Assembly: GCA_035293985.1 (NCBI GenBank)
Contig: DATGLS010000048.1
Location: 496,001 to 560,000, forward strand
DNA from: JAVDCA01 sp035293985
Lineage (GTDB): Bacteria > Pseudomonadota > Alphaproteobacteria > Rhizobiales > Xanthobacteraceae
Direction: 5' to 3'
Length of the DNA: 64,000 bases
A program made the position numbers and the translations under genes. Under the pieces are notes generated by a model. That model searched no databases. It had not been told where the DNA came from and worked only from the letters and a program-made list of their open reading frames with translations. Shown in pieces: positions 11,301-21,500 of this stretch; the stretch's first letter is position 1; each line of letters starts with the position of its first letter.

Positions 11301-12137
11301 GGCGTGTCCGGCGTCTCGCTGACGAGCGACCACGACTACGTCCTGTTCCCGTTCCTCAACAGCGGGACGAGCGGCACGTTCACGCTCGGCTTCACCAATG
11401 GAACGGTGAGTGGGTTCGAGACCGTGACCGTCAACATGGTGGACTCGATCCCGACCTACACCACAACGAGCACCGACCAGGGGGGTCTCAACGGCAACGA
11501 CTTCCTGATCGAAAATCGCCAGGATGTCCCGGGCGTCCTCATGCAGAGCGACAGCAACAGCAACGACATCCTCGTCGCCAATACGCACCTCGGCAGTTCG
11601 GTCGTGGGATTCGACTCGCTCAACAATCACGGGCCGCTGTTCGGCGATGGCAACGACGTGCTGATCGGGGCGAACGGCGGCGGGCTCGAAGCGGGCGACG
11701 GCAACGACACGCTGTGGCTCGAGGGCGGCGTGCCCAATGCGGACGGCACGCGAACCCCGCTCGAGGGCAATCAGGCGCCCAACACCAACACGACGTTCTA
11801 CTTCAACAATCCGGGTGACGCGATCGGCACCGACCAGATCGGCAATTTCGACGTCCAGTCAGGCCAGCAGGACGTGATCGCCATCTCGGCCTCCGGCTTC
11901 AATGCGGCCGCGGGCTCGACCATCTTCACCGCCGGCCAGAGCGTGACGGTGGACACGACCACCTCGAATGGCGGTGGCAAGCCGAATTGGACGCACAACG
12001 ACACGTTCATGTACGACACGACCGACCACGGCCTCTATTACAGCGACAATGGAACGGGCGGCAACGCGCACCTGGTCCTGCTCGCGACGATCACCAACCA
12101 CACCGTGACGGGCAGCGACGTTCACATCGTTGCCTGA
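2352..12137 (+). CDS. Giant type I-secreted adhesin with T1SS-143/VCBS-type repeats (3261 aa)
   Basis: Predicted cell-surface or biofilm adhesin exported by the type I system at 31-36 kb. Residues 1 to about 135 are a compact N-terminal module (TIHLDGATKLDLSAI, HVGDRLIILF) nearly identical to that of the next giant. It has no Sec signal peptide, as expected for type I export. Roughly residues 178-2276 hold about ten T1SS-143-type repeats, each starting near S/T-V-D/N-E-G and containing GDLYGDGND, FGADG, LTSHG, YTFTLINPID and AVDFDGD. Residues about 2276-2680 are VCBS/cadherin-like repeats (FTD.NYDDTHTV, DNHGGS). Residues about 2692-2836 look like a jelly-roll lectin or carbohydrate-binding fold (NGGFESGLTGWT, LHLDDVSLTP). 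From about 3096 come Gly/Asp turns and a C-terminal secretion region (LYYSDNGTG...VLLATITN..DVHIVA). Start chosen because VVAQA..GPQ aligns with the start of the paralogue. Substrate unknown. Confidence 0.9.
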   Translation: MTNPIVVAQANGPQASNQNPPRTIPVTKPSDNQAITIHLDGATKLDLSAIANENITLVHVGDRLIILFANHAEVTVEPFYADNGQPLPDITVELGPNHDVTSAQFASDFPITTDQSVLPASGGPNSVSSGANFVSFTVDSFTLPTPLDLLAPETINTTNPNPQINTPTQQQFVPMSLTGAVIHGSADEGGIISDTLHTVGNDPGVAAGATGVAGSLNALVNFGTSGPAASPFQFVSTAAADTWLASLGLTSHGSQIDTATITPTAGGFTLVAGTDPAQGTPHDVFSLTLHADGSWTFTLLNPLDDAPGQGENALTIDLSGLVQAVSASGAELTLAKDFTIVVTDDVPVATSATEAGSVDEGALSHIFFSGQPGDLYGDGNDHDGASATIVGSLSGLVSFGADGPALAAGEVPEERLNGEAQHVSPLVADGFQLAVSTGPHDFGLTSHGQEVNFIQVSNAGTAFETLTAWTNGGAENGGHEVFSLFLDGNGFYEFSLINPIDHPAGDGENSESGTVTLDLSSLVQAVDFDGDAISLPADFKVTIVDDVPVLTGSASFGAVDEGALASAAPVIIIPDSLIFDAPAEPKSSGAPGDLYGDGNDQNGSGSVTFSGSLANTVSFGADGHAVDTNGGDNGFQFAVTQGTHDFNVTSHGQEVNFITLSDVSEGKGGAAQTLTAWTDGGQDNGGHEVFTLTLNGDGAYTFTLINPLDNGPNQDASGTTLDLSNLIQAVDFDGDVVALSGDFQISVSNDAPVLVVDASNTLGSVDEGELSFAQPGAAGDLYGDGNDQFDNGAVVSGSLAGLVAFGADGPAQTQDGATNGFQLVDAEHAAGWLSSLELTSHGASVDTVAFDGNTLIASTDPGSPDGGHEVFSLTLNGDGTYTFTLINPIDQPNGTDLVNEGGEKLTPIDLSGFVQAVDFDGDAVPLSGDFTVTVIDDVPVLNPGGNESQSVDEGALAFSSTGGDLYGDGNDQHGSGSVTVSGSLANLVSFGADGHAVDDSGANAGFQLAVSGFSATHDFGVTSHGQEVNLVTINDGVDADGVTTQTLTAWTNGPALSEDSHQVFRLTLHGDGTYTFTLINPIDNGGDAAPTTLDFSSLIKAVDFDGDAVPLSGDFSITISNDVPVIAAADAGSVDEGGLVSTNGSGTDPFGAGNDADAATEARGSLGIHFGADGPVPGTFVTDTFGINNISQAAAFAETHFSTGGNFHFTGVGSDALNPGETQGALVGNQGTTITITDAAGEFALTSIDLGTTTVPGHTSSLELVGLDAHGEIVASATLSAGASGSIPETIFNAAGTAFDGVELAKLELVPGDSFQKISFNDITVTRETATNSVYFSDQTTAANNITVTDADGHTVALSNLTSHGETLAFALLNDATLVAYTGETAPTTLVDASVVFSVSLSAASANGSYDFLLDKPLDQPLSGEDALHLTFNYTAKDFDGDTASGTFTVSDTDDVPALTGITQTSGSVDEGALYFAPSPTPGDLYGDGNDHMLAGASTSFTGGLSGLVSFGADGPAANEFQFSVKDGDTHDFGVKSHGAEVDYVQISKDGHTLTAWTEGGPGGGGHAVFSLALTADGIYTFTLINPIDDAAGNGENSATINLGTVVQAMDHDGDAVGLSDSFAITVVDDVPVQNASASAVSGTVDEGAIPSDPWGSGNDVGVASASFTAASGSLEGLVHFGADGPAATAFQMVDAQTADRWLATLGLTSHGLSVDSAQVDQNVLTAYDSNNDPVFTFAVGGDGSWMFNLLAPLDHPNANGENSLTVDLTGLIQAVDYDGDPITLQDPIGPVSATLSLVNGHYDTLTTGGVTIEGLDFNSASDPTSFTTGTIQVSTQGLGVDNNSIGDGQGIEISRPDTDKVSFDLFKVGNGDTTVVVTWDAFNGDSTTPSDQGTAAYEVSAAGTLIGIDPTGTFDHLVIDFGVAGNDKIRLDDIGYTGSGSQPLVSVNVIDDVPVVASATVSATVNEGGLTGGNEPSSATSAGGGSGSLETLVHFGADGANATPFGFTVADGDALSLGLTSQGHAVDFASVSGNTLTAWTGGGPTDQNAHAVFALTLGTDGSWTFQLDAPIDHNGTDSIDLSSLVQAVDFDGDAVTLASGELTVTVTDDAPALVAGAAALSGTVNEGGLTSTTDPFGSGNEPSSATSLAGSTGTLDTLVHFGADGANATPFQFTVANGGALSLGLTSHGQSVDYAAVSGNTLTAWTGNGPNDNTAHKVFDLTLNTNGSWIFHLDGPIDHNGSATVDLSSLVKAVDFDGSSVTLAAHELQVVIVDDAPVAHLVPGGIVQADDTGAQLHLTAGTDYAFGADGSAASSPIVFDTSSAQISGPPGETFGTPTYSTGGNSIDIQLNNAFQELSAGESATLTIPYTVTDFDGSSATNDLVVTIDGVNTNPAFSGSPPSPTVDEVGNVTSGTATDTTSGVVHFTDVNYDDTHTVSATYVSGSAVWSGAALHGGTIPTQTMSDLLDALTVLETQDSTHAATGNVAWTASIADSDLDFLANGETLSATFNVTVDDNHGGSATEQVVVTFDGANDPTVITTADKNESGSFASGGGGTDTASGVIHFTDADLNDRPTPQITNESAFGGNGLTLTTGEIATLENALTVAAVAGDTNDGTVVWNYSIADSSLTFIQAGETATVSATVQVSDGHGGSDTSTVTVNISGAPNHPPIITSGPQVASLTNGHETAGGNLIQNGGFESGLTGWTNGGAGPVLVVGNPHTGSGSASIIQGSGDSTLSQTVDTVAGEHYVLDFWLMNMTGSNNDFSVSWNGTTLDSYTNIPATFTPPTTDTYIEHEYTVVGTGGPVTLTFAGNDHDNGPSASLHLDDVSLTPGAEAASNLITFIDPDVNDTHTVSYVPDGIGYLGTFTPTLTHDSTGGVTGDVNWTFNVSDAALSGLPAGTSTTQHYTVTIADNHGASTTQDVAVTLTNPVSVLADQTHTSATSAGPEATANHFSIPVLSLLEADTALHQSGPLNYTATSVSGVSGVSLTSDHDYVLFPFLNSGTSGTFTLGFTNGTVSGFETVTVNMVDSIPTYTTTSTDQGGLNGNDFLIENRQDVPGVLMQSDSNSNDILVANTHLGSSVVGFDSLNNHGPLFGDGNDVLIGANGGGLEAGDGNDTLWLEGGVPNADGTRTPLEGNQAPNTNTTFYFNNPGDAIGTDQIGNFDVQSGQQDVIAISASGFNAAAGSTIFTAGQSVTVDTTTSNGGGKPNWTHNDTFMYDTTDHGLYYSDNGTGGNAHLVLLATITNHTVTGSDVHIVA
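3400..9190 (+). repeat. Array of about ten T1SS-143-type protein repeats
   Basis: Within the 3261-aa adhesin the VDEG/VNEG start motif recurs near bases 3421, 4024, 4648, 5203, 5748, 6754, 7281, 8244 and 8720, with a first weaker copy near 2906. Unit length varies from about 150 to 330 codons. Two late copies (8244-9180) share long near-identical DNA tracts, so copy number may vary between strains. Confidence 0.75.
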
Positions 12138-12312
12138 GCCCGCTGCCGCCGTCGTGCCGTAATCCGCTGGGACGGCGGTCCTAGAGAGACCAGAAGCCCC
12201 TCGCTGGGCGGGTCTCGCCGTTGCCTTCAGGTGTGCCTCGGTCCGCACGGTTTTGTCCAATCCCCACAGTCCGTAAGACGCCGAAGCTCATCCATTGATG
12301 GCACCCCGGCGC

Positions 12313-12328
12313 GTTGCGACTTAACCAC
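12313..12328 (+). promoter_or_regulatory. Conserved upstream element with a CtrA half-site, second copy
   Basis: Exact second copy of the 16-mer GTTGCGACTTAACCAC found at 2140-2155. It lies 37 bp before the TTGACG box of the 5377-aa adhesin gene. It includes TTAACCAC (12321-12328). Confidence 0.5.
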
Positions 12329-12364
12329 GGTTCCCCTTTTTATCAGAGCCGCGGGGCAAGTTCG

Positions 12365-12397
12365 TTGACGAAACAGTAATGTTAAGAATAGCTTAAC
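12365..12397 (+). promoter_or_regulatory. Putative promoter of the 5377-aa adhesin with a full CtrA box
   Basis: TTGACG (12365-12370), 17 bp and ATAGCT (12388-12393) repeat the arrangement at 2193-2221. TTAA-N7-TTAAC (12382-12397) matches the full CtrA consensus. The start codon lies about 140 bp downstream, implying a long leader. The two leaders are otherwise poorly conserved, which makes this block stand out. Confidence 0.5.
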
Positions 12398-12533
12398 ATC
12401 TGCACGGGATCGACTTTGGGGGCGGCGGCCGTAGGGCCTGCGGCTTCTGCAATTTAAGCGTGCATCTGGTTGCTCCGGGGAGCCCCGGCTCCCTGCGCGA
12501 TGCTGTTCAACTCGGCTTGGATCGGGTGTTTCG

Positions 12534-15500
12534 ATGGCGGGAACGGTCGTTGTAGCGCAGGCATCGGGTCCACAAAGTCCGAACTCCCCGCCTCGGAAAG
12601 TGATCACCGTCGTCAAGCCTGGCGACAACCAGGCGATCACCATCCATCTCGACGGCGCGACCAAGCTCGATCTTTCGGCCATCGCCAACGAGAACATCAC
12701 GCTGGTGCACGTCGGCGACCGGCTGATCATCCTGTTCGCCAATCATGCCGAGGTGACGATCGAGCCGTTCTACTCCGACAACGGCCAGCCGCTGCCCGAT
12801 ATCACGGTCGAGCTCGGCCCCAACCACGACGTGACGTCCTCGCAATTCGCCACCGATTTCCCCATCACCACCGATCAATCCGTGCTGCCTGCCTCGGGCG
12901 GGCCGAACTCGATATCGTCGGGCGGCAATTTCGTGTCCTTCACGATCGACTCGCTCGGGCCGAGCGGCACGCCCACGCCCTTCCTCGGCTCGGAAAGCGC
13001 CAACGGACCGACCGGCGGCGCGAACAATCAGAACACGCCGCAGCACCCCGTTCCGGAGTCGCTCAGGCACGCCGAGATCAGTGCCACAGTGTTCGAGGGC
13101 GGCCTCCTCACCGACGCCTTCAATCCGGCCGGCGGTAACAGCCAGGGCTCGCCCTTTACGGCAACCGGCGTGGGCGGCGCGCTGCACGCGCTGGTGAACT
13201 TCGGCACGGACGGTGCCGGGCCACATCCATTCCAGTTCGTCTCGCCGGCTGCGGCCAATGCGTGGCTCGCGCACCTCGGGCTCACCTCGCACGGCTCGGC
13301 GATCGACAGCGCGACCATCAACGGCAACACGATCGTCGCCAGCACCGACCCGGGCCAGGCGAGCCCACACGACGTGTTCTCGCTCACCATCAACGACAAT
13401 GGCTCGTGGACCTTCACGCTGCTCGCCCCCGTCGACGACGGCCCAAATCAGAACGAGAGCTCGACGACGATCGACCTGTCCGGCCTGATCCAGGCGGTCG
13501 ATTCGCACGGGCTGACCATCGCGCTGTCGCATGACTTCACCATCACGATCGTGGACGACGCGCCGCTGCTCGATGCCGCCACGGTCAGCGGCGCGGTGCA
13601 GGACAGCGCGCTGACGAGCCCGCCGGACGTCTATGGCGCCGGCTCCGGCGCCCTGGGCGGCTCGCCGACGGTCAGCGGCAGCCTTGCGGCCCTGGTCTCG
13701 TTCGGCGCCGACGGCCCGGCTGCCAACGGCTTCCATTTCATTACACAGCCTCTGGCGCAGTCGTTGGTCGCGGGGCTCGGCCTCACGTCGCACGGCAATG
13801 CGATCGATGCGGCGACCATCGTCGGCGACACGCTGACGGCGTTCGACTCGACCCACACGGCGGTGTTCACGCTGACGGTCGCCGGCAATGGCGACTACAC
13901 CTTCACGCTGCTCAATCCGATCGATAACCCCACCGGCCCCGGGCCGCAGATTCAGTTCTTCAACATCGACCTGTCGGGCCTCGTCCTGGCAACCGATTTC
14001 GACGGCAACACCATCCGGCTGTCGCACGACTTCACGATCAATGCGTCGAACGACGTGCCGTTCCAGACCAACTTCGGCGGAACGACACTCCAGGTCGACG
14101 AGCAAGGCTTCACGCAGGGCAGTCCCGGCGACCTCTACGGCGCCGGCCAGTTTGCGGGCGCCGCCAACATCAGCCAAAGCGGCAACCTGAATACCTTCCT
14201 CGGCTTCAACTTCGGCGCCGAAGGCCCCGCGACCATCGGCGGCAAGCCTGCGGGCTATCAGATCACGTTCGCCAACAACACGGTTCACGATATCGGGGTC
14301 ACGTCGCATGGCCAGGACATCGACTTCTTCACGGTGACCAGCCCGGTCATCGACCCGACCCACGGCCTCACCCAGACGATGACGGCCTGGACGGGCGGCG
14401 GCCCGAGCGACAAGTCCGCGCATGAAGTTTTCACCCTCACGGTCAGCGGCGACGGCGACTTCACGTTCACGATCATCAACCCGATCGACATGCCCGCGAC
14501 CGCGGGAACGCCGAATACCTTCCCGCTCGATCTGTCGCCGTACATATCGGCGACGGACGCCGTGGGCGACAAGATTCCGATCGCGCCCGGCACCTTCCTC
14601 GCCGACGTCATAGGCGACGTCCCGCTCCCCTCGACTGCGGTGGTCACCGGCACGGTCGACGAGGGCGCGCTGACGACGGCAACCGACACCGATTCGACCC
14701 AGAACGGCAACGATCCGGGCGCATCCGCGTCGGTCTCCGGCTCGCTGATGTCGCTGGTCAACTTCGGGGCCAACGGCCCGGGCACGCCCGCATTCGCGCT
14801 CAACACCAACACCATCGATGTCGGCAGCGCGCTCGCGGCGCAGAATCTCACGTCACACGGCTTCCTGATCAACCAGGCGTCCATCAGCGGCTCGACCCTC
14901 ACCGGGATCGACAGCAACGGCGACCACGTCTTCAACCTGACCATCAACCCCGACGGCACCTCCTATACGTTCACGCTGCTGGAGCCGATCGACCAGCTCA
15001 CCGGCGCCGACGAGAAGACGGTGACGATCGACCTCTCGTCGGCGCTGACGGCGTTCGATTTCGACGGCGATCCGCTCGCCACCAACGCCGACGGCAGCCT
15101 CGAGGGCTTCAAGGACTTCCTGATCACCGTCACCGACGACGTGCCGACGTCGGCGCCGGGCGCGAGCCTCACCGCCTCGGTCAACGAAGGCCCGCTCGAG
15201 TCGGGCCATAACAATCCGACGGTGCAGACCGTCACCGGCGCTTCTGGAGCGCTCACGGGGCTGTTCAGCTTCGGCGCGGACGGCCCGCCCGCCACTGGCG
15301 CCACCGTAGCGGCAGTCGGGAACGGCGCGGCGACGACGTGGATCAGCAACCTGAATCTTACATCGCACGGAAACTCGATCGACAATACGACCGAAACCAC
15401 CGCCGCTAACGTCACGACCATAACGGCCTTCGATTCGGCCAATCATCAAATTTTCAGCCTGGCGATCAATACCAACGGCGCCTACGAGTTCGACCTCTTG

Positions 15501-18500
15501 GGGCAGATTGATGCGCCGGTCAACGGCACTGCGACCGTCGACCTCTCCGGCCTCGTTCAGGCGCAGGATTTCGACGGCGATTTCGGGACATTGACCAAGG
15601 GCACCTGGACCGTCTCGGTCGCCGACGACCGGCCGGTGGTGAGCGCCGTGCATGCGATCGGCAACGAGAATACGCCGAACCCGCCGAGCACGATCTCGCC
15701 CAATGCCTCACCGCTCCAGGTCACGCTGAGCGCGACCGACGGCGATCCGAACGCGGCCATCTCGTTCACCGTGACCAGCCTGCCGGCCAACGGCACGCTG
15801 TTCACCGATGCGGCGCTCACCCACGCGGTCGCGGCGAACACGGCGATGGCGGCAAGCGGCAATTCGCTCACGCTGTTCTTCGAGCCCAACGCGTTCTTCG
15901 CCGGCACCGACAGCTTCCAGTACGTCGCGCTCGACTCGAACGGCGCCACCAGCCCAACGGCCGCGACTGCGACCATTGATGTGACACCGGTCGCCGATCC
16001 GCCGGTGCTGAGCGAGTCGGCGCAGGTCGCGCTGACCCCGGCCGACAGCAACACCGTGACGTCGACGGGTCTGGTGGCCCTTGCGGGCGGCGGTTTCGCC
16101 GAGAGCTGGCAGGTCGGGACCACCATCCTGGCGCAGGCGTTCAACGCCGGCGGCCATGCGCTCGGCACGCCGGTCACGGTCGGCACGGCGAGCGGCACCG
16201 CGGGCAACCTCACGGTCGCGCTCAATGGCGGAGGGTACGCGGTCGCGTGGACGAACGGCGACGACATCTTCACTCAGGCCTTCCATGCGGACGGCACCCT
16301 CAACGGCGCGACCCAGCAGATCGACACCGGTGGCCAGGCCAACATCCCGATCCAGCTCAGCGCGCTCGATACCGGCGGCTATGCGGTGCTCTACGAGCGT
16401 GTCGACGCCGGCCACGAGGACGTCTTCACCCGCGTGTTCGGCGCCGATGGCACCCCGGATGCGGTCGGCGAGACCCAGGTCAACACCGTCCCGCCGGGCG
16501 ACGGCTCGGACAACCTCGCGTCGGAGACCGGTGCATTTTCGACGCCGCAGCCGGTGCAGATGGTGACGCTCGCCAACACCGATTACGTCATCGCCTGGTC
16601 GTCGCAGCTCAACGGCCAGACCGTCCAGCTGGTGCGCGTGTTCGACGACCAAGGCAACCCGGTCACGAACGAGATCCAGGTCAGCACGCCGCCCGCCGGC
16701 GACAATGACGGCGGGTTCAATGGCGCCTCCGGCGGCCTGGTGACCGCGCTCGCGAACGGCGATTTCGCGGTGGCGTGGGAGCGCTCGCGGCCGGACGGCT
16801 CCACCGATATCCTGACCAAGGTCTTCCACGCGAGCGACAGTTACGCGGGCGCGTCCGATGTCACCGTCACGGCGGGCGGCACCAACACCGAAAACGTCCA
16901 GCAGATCGTCGCGCTGAGCACCGGCGGCTACGTGGTGATGTGGTCGGGCGGGACGCTGGGCAACGTCCACACGTTCGTCCAGGTCTATGACGCCAACGGC
17001 CACCTCGCCGACACCAATCCGGCGGACGCGAACGGCATACAGGTCGATGCGCTCGTCGGCACCGGCAACGCCACGGCCGAGCAGGTGCTCGCGCTTGCCG
17101 ATGGCCGCTTCGCCGTCATGTGGCAGGGCGGACCGGAGGCCGATCCGTTCGTGCGCGTGTTCAACGCCGATGGCTCGCCGGTCGGCGACGGCACGCCCAT
17201 CGCGGCGGCCCCCAGCTCCGCGACGACGCTCAACTCCGGCGTGCAGATGGTCGAGTTCGCCGACGGCACCTTTGCGGCCGTTTACGACCAGACCGTGAAT
17301 GGCGGCAGTGGCGCCACGGCGACCAGCCAGGACCACCTGTTCGTCCAGCATTTCGACGCGAGCGGCAACGCGCTCGGCTCGGCACTCGAGCTCGTCTCGA
17401 GCCCGTTCACCGGGGCGAGCCTGCCCGAGCTCTCCAACTTCGACGATTTCCGCCTCGTCCTCTCCAACGAGGGGCTGCTGTCCACCGGCGGGACGACCAA
17501 TGACAACGGTGCGTTCAACATCAATCTCGGCAATTCCGACACCGCGACGGGCGTGGAGAACACGCCGATCGTGCTGTTCAACGCGTCGATCCCGCCGGAT
17601 GCGTTCGAGACGCTGAAGATCACCATCACGGGCGTGCCGGCCGGCGCCAGGTTCGAGATCAACGGCACGAAGGTAGGCCACCTCGACGTGGCCAATCCCA
17701 GCATCTGGATCATCGACGATCCGGCGCAGACCGCTCTGCTCGCGACCTCGGCGCTGGAGTTCGTATCCCTGACCGCCGGCGTCTTCACGCTCCACGTGGA
17801 TGCGCAGTCGACCGACACGGCGACGCTGTCGACCGGTCCCTCGACCAGCACGGCGCATACGCTGCAGGACTTCACCGTCACGGTCGCGGACGCGAACGAC
17901 GTCGCGCTCAACGATTCGATGTCCTCGGTCACCACGCTCGCCGGCGCCGGTCCGCTGTCGCTCGGCATCGGCGCGCCGACCGACATCGATAACGGGACCG
18001 ACCTCAAGATCACCATCACGGCGGTGCCGACCTACGGGGTCGTGCAATACACCGACGCCTCCAACAATGTGCACACCGCCGTCGACGGCACGGTGCTGAC
18101 CGCGGCCGAGCTCGCGACGCTCACCTTCTCGGCGCCGGCCGCGACGCCCGCAAGCTCGGGCGACAGCGTGGTCTACTCGGTGCAGGACGGCGCGACCTCC
18201 GTGGTCGGCGCCGTCGCGGTCGACGTGATCCCCGCCGCCGTGCCGCCGATCGTCACCAATGTCGAGCCGTTCATCGATTTGACGCCTCCGCCCGGCAACG
18301 ACCTGCGCGAGCTGCATACGATCGCGCTCACGGGCGGCGGCTTCGTCGCCATCTGGGCGTCCGGCCCGCCCGGCCACGAGGACATAACCGGCAAGGTCTT
18401 CGATTCAACCGGTCACCTTATCAACACCGTGTTTTTGCAACCAGGTCCGAATTCGGACACCCAAAGTAATGTGGTGGCGCTGGGCAATGGCGGCTTCGCC

Positions 18501-21500
18501 GTCGTCTGGGAGGACGGCCCGAGCCTGGTCACCGAGGCGTTCGATGCTTCCGGCAATCCGGCGGCGGCCGGCCCGCAGCTGGTCTCGACGACCGCTCTCC
18601 CCAGCAACACCAATGCGCAGATCATCGTCGCGCTCGCCGACGGCAACTACGCGGTGGTGTACGGCGAGCAAAATACCCACTTCGGCACCGACGATATCTT
18701 CGCACAGATCTTCGATCCGACCGGCGCGGCAGTGGGCGGCCCGATTCTCGCCAATTCGCCGGACCTCAATTCGGCTCTGTTCCTCAACACCGCCACGCCC
18801 GAAACGCGCGACATTTCCCAGGTGGTGGCGACCGACCACGGCTTCGTCGTCATGTGGGATTCGTTCAGCGACGACGGCAGCGGAACGGCGAGCGACCATA
18901 CGTATGTCCGCGTCATCAACGACGACGGCACCTATGGGTCACCTGCGATCGAGGTGAACGCGCCGAGCGGGGCCAACGCCGACCAGCCCTCGCAGGTCGT
19001 CGCCCTCGGCGGCGACGATTTCGCGGTGATGTGGCAGGAGAACAACGACGAGACGCTGACCCGCATCTTCAAGGCGAGCGACAACTACGCCGGCACGACC
19101 GAGATCGTGACCGGCGCCGGCGGCGGCGGCACGAATTCCACGCCCTGGCAGATCGTCGAGCTCGCCAATGGCGGCTACGCGACCGTGTGGAACCAGATCG
19201 TCGGCGGTGTCACCAGCGACGTATTTGCCCAGGTCTATGACGCGAACGGCCACCTCACGGGCGCAACGCCGGCCGGCGGCATCCAGGTCGACACCGGCGC
19301 GGCTGCGGGGCTCGCGTTGGCCGACCAGATCATCGCGCTGAAGGGCGGCGGATTCGCAGTCGAATACGATACGCTGATCGGTCCCGATCCGAGCGGCGAC
19401 ACCTTCGTGCGGGTGTTCGACGCGCAGGGCAACCCGGTTGGCGGTCAGAGTCAGCTCAATGTGTCGAATCCCTCGGCGCAGTTCGTGACCGGCGTACAGA
19501 CCGGCATGGTCGCGCTCGCGAACGGCGGCTTCGAGGCGCTGTGGGCGCAGACCGCCGGGACGGAGGACCAGATCTGGGGTCAGCAGTTCGACGCCAACGG
19601 CAATGCGATTGGCGCGGCCGAGGAGATCACGTCCGACGCGCCGGCGTTTTCGCTCGACGAGTTCAAGAGCGCCATCGCCGACGGCACGATCCTCACCGGC
19701 GAGGTGTTCAATCAAAAGACGGTGCAGACCCAGTTCATCCATACGGCGACCGGCGTCGAGAGCACGCCGATTCAACTGATCAACGCATTACCCGTCATCC
19801 CCGACACGCTGTCGCAGGTGACGCTGAGCGGGTTCCCGCCCGGCTCGCAATTCGCGATCGGCGGCACCGTGGTCGGCGGGCTGGACGTCAACGACCATTG
19901 GGTCATCACCGACCCCGTGGCGGTTGCTCAGCTCGACGCCCAGCCCCTGACCCTGATCCCGCCGGCCGGATTCACTGGAAGCTTCACGCTGACCGCCGAC
20001 GTCACCGAAACCGTGACCAACGGCGCGCAGACGAGCAACGCCGATACGATCGACAACATCAATGTCACCGTCGCCGACGCCAACGACGTCACGCTGAGCA
20101 ATCCCTCGGCCGTGAGCGTCGGCTCCGGCTCCCTCGCCTTCAACCTCAATATCGGCGCACCGTCCGATCCCGATCATGCGCTCGGCGAGAACGCGGTCAT
20201 CACGATCCAGGCGCTGCCGAGCTACGGGGAAGTGCGGTATTTCGACGGCACCAGCTGGCAGTTCGCGAAGGACGGCACCGTCCTCACCGCCGACGAGCTG
20301 CAGTCCCTGCAATTCGTGCCGCCGGCGACCGGCAGCTTCCACGGCGACAGCATCGTCTACAGCGTGCAGGACGGCACCTCGCTGGTCGATGGCTCGATCG
20401 CCATCACGGTCACACCCCCCGGGGGTGGATTGTTCTTCTCCGCTGACGACCCCGACCTGTTCACCCTCGACAACCAGGGCAATCTCACCTCGATCCCGGT
20501 CAATCCCGGCAGTCCGAACGGCAGTTTCGCAGGCGAGGACGGCGGCTTCATCCAGTTCGCCAACGGGCTCTATTTCAACGCCAACACGGACGCGACTGGC
20601 GAGGTCTTGTTCCGCCTGGGCCCCGACAACGTCGCCCACCCGGTCACCGACAGCCAGGGACATTTCATTGACGGCATCAGTGGGGTCAGCGCCGACTTCA
20701 CCGTCTACGACGGCAGTCTCTATTTCATCGGCGGGGGCGAGCTGCACAAGATCGACCCGACCGGCGCGGTGAGCGAGATCAAGATCAATCCGACCGGAGA
20801 TTCGTTCGGGGCCGATAACTTCGGGGGATTTGTCCAGTTCGACGGCGATCTCTATTTCACCGCACATAGCTCTGTGACCACCGGAACTGACGGAACCGGG
20901 CTGTTCTTCCTCGACCCTCAGGGCAACCTGAACCAGATCTTTACCGAAACCTTTGTCTTCTCGCCGCCCTCCAGCTTCATCCCCGAGGTCATCTCGCTCG
21001 GCGACGCCGGCGTGGACGGCGGCTTCGCCACCTTCAACGGCGCCCTGTTCTTCAATGGGGACTTTTCTGACTTCGGCCCTGTCCTGTTCGAGCTCGACGC
21101 GACCGGCGCGGCCAACCCGATAACCGACGACTCCTCCCCGCAGTTGTTCCCGCTCTTGCACACATTCGGTGAGGCGACGTACTTCGGCGTCCTCGGCGGC
21201 GCCCTGTTCGTTACTGAACAGGGATCGACGCCGGACAGCCTGTGGGAGATCGATAGCTGTGGCTGCACGAACGAGATCCTGTACAACAACGCGGACCCCT
21301 TCGACTTCACGGCGGCCGGCCAGCGGAACCTCGGCGGAATCACCCAGTTCAACGGCCATCTCTATTTCTCGGCCGATACTGCGACGACCGACGCGCTGAC
21401 GTCCGGCAACCCGGCACTGTTCGAGCTCACCACGACCGCCAACCCACTTGATCCAATTCACCCCATCGTCAGCACCAGCGAGGTCCTGTTCAACGGCAAT

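Larger units (their letters stand above)
12138..12533. other. Intergenic region between the two complete giant adhesin genes
   Basis: These 396 bp carry no supported gene. At 12186-12216 there is an imperfect stem-loop (GAGACC...GGTCTC arms enclosing GCCC/GGGC) shortly after the upstream stop codon. It lacks a T-run, so its role as a terminator is doubtful. The right half contains the duplicated promoter region (12313-12397). Confidence 0.55.

Noticed and set aside
12186..12216. Terminator after the 3261-aa adhesin
   Set aside because: The stem is interrupted and no T-run follows; kept only as a note in the intergenic entry.
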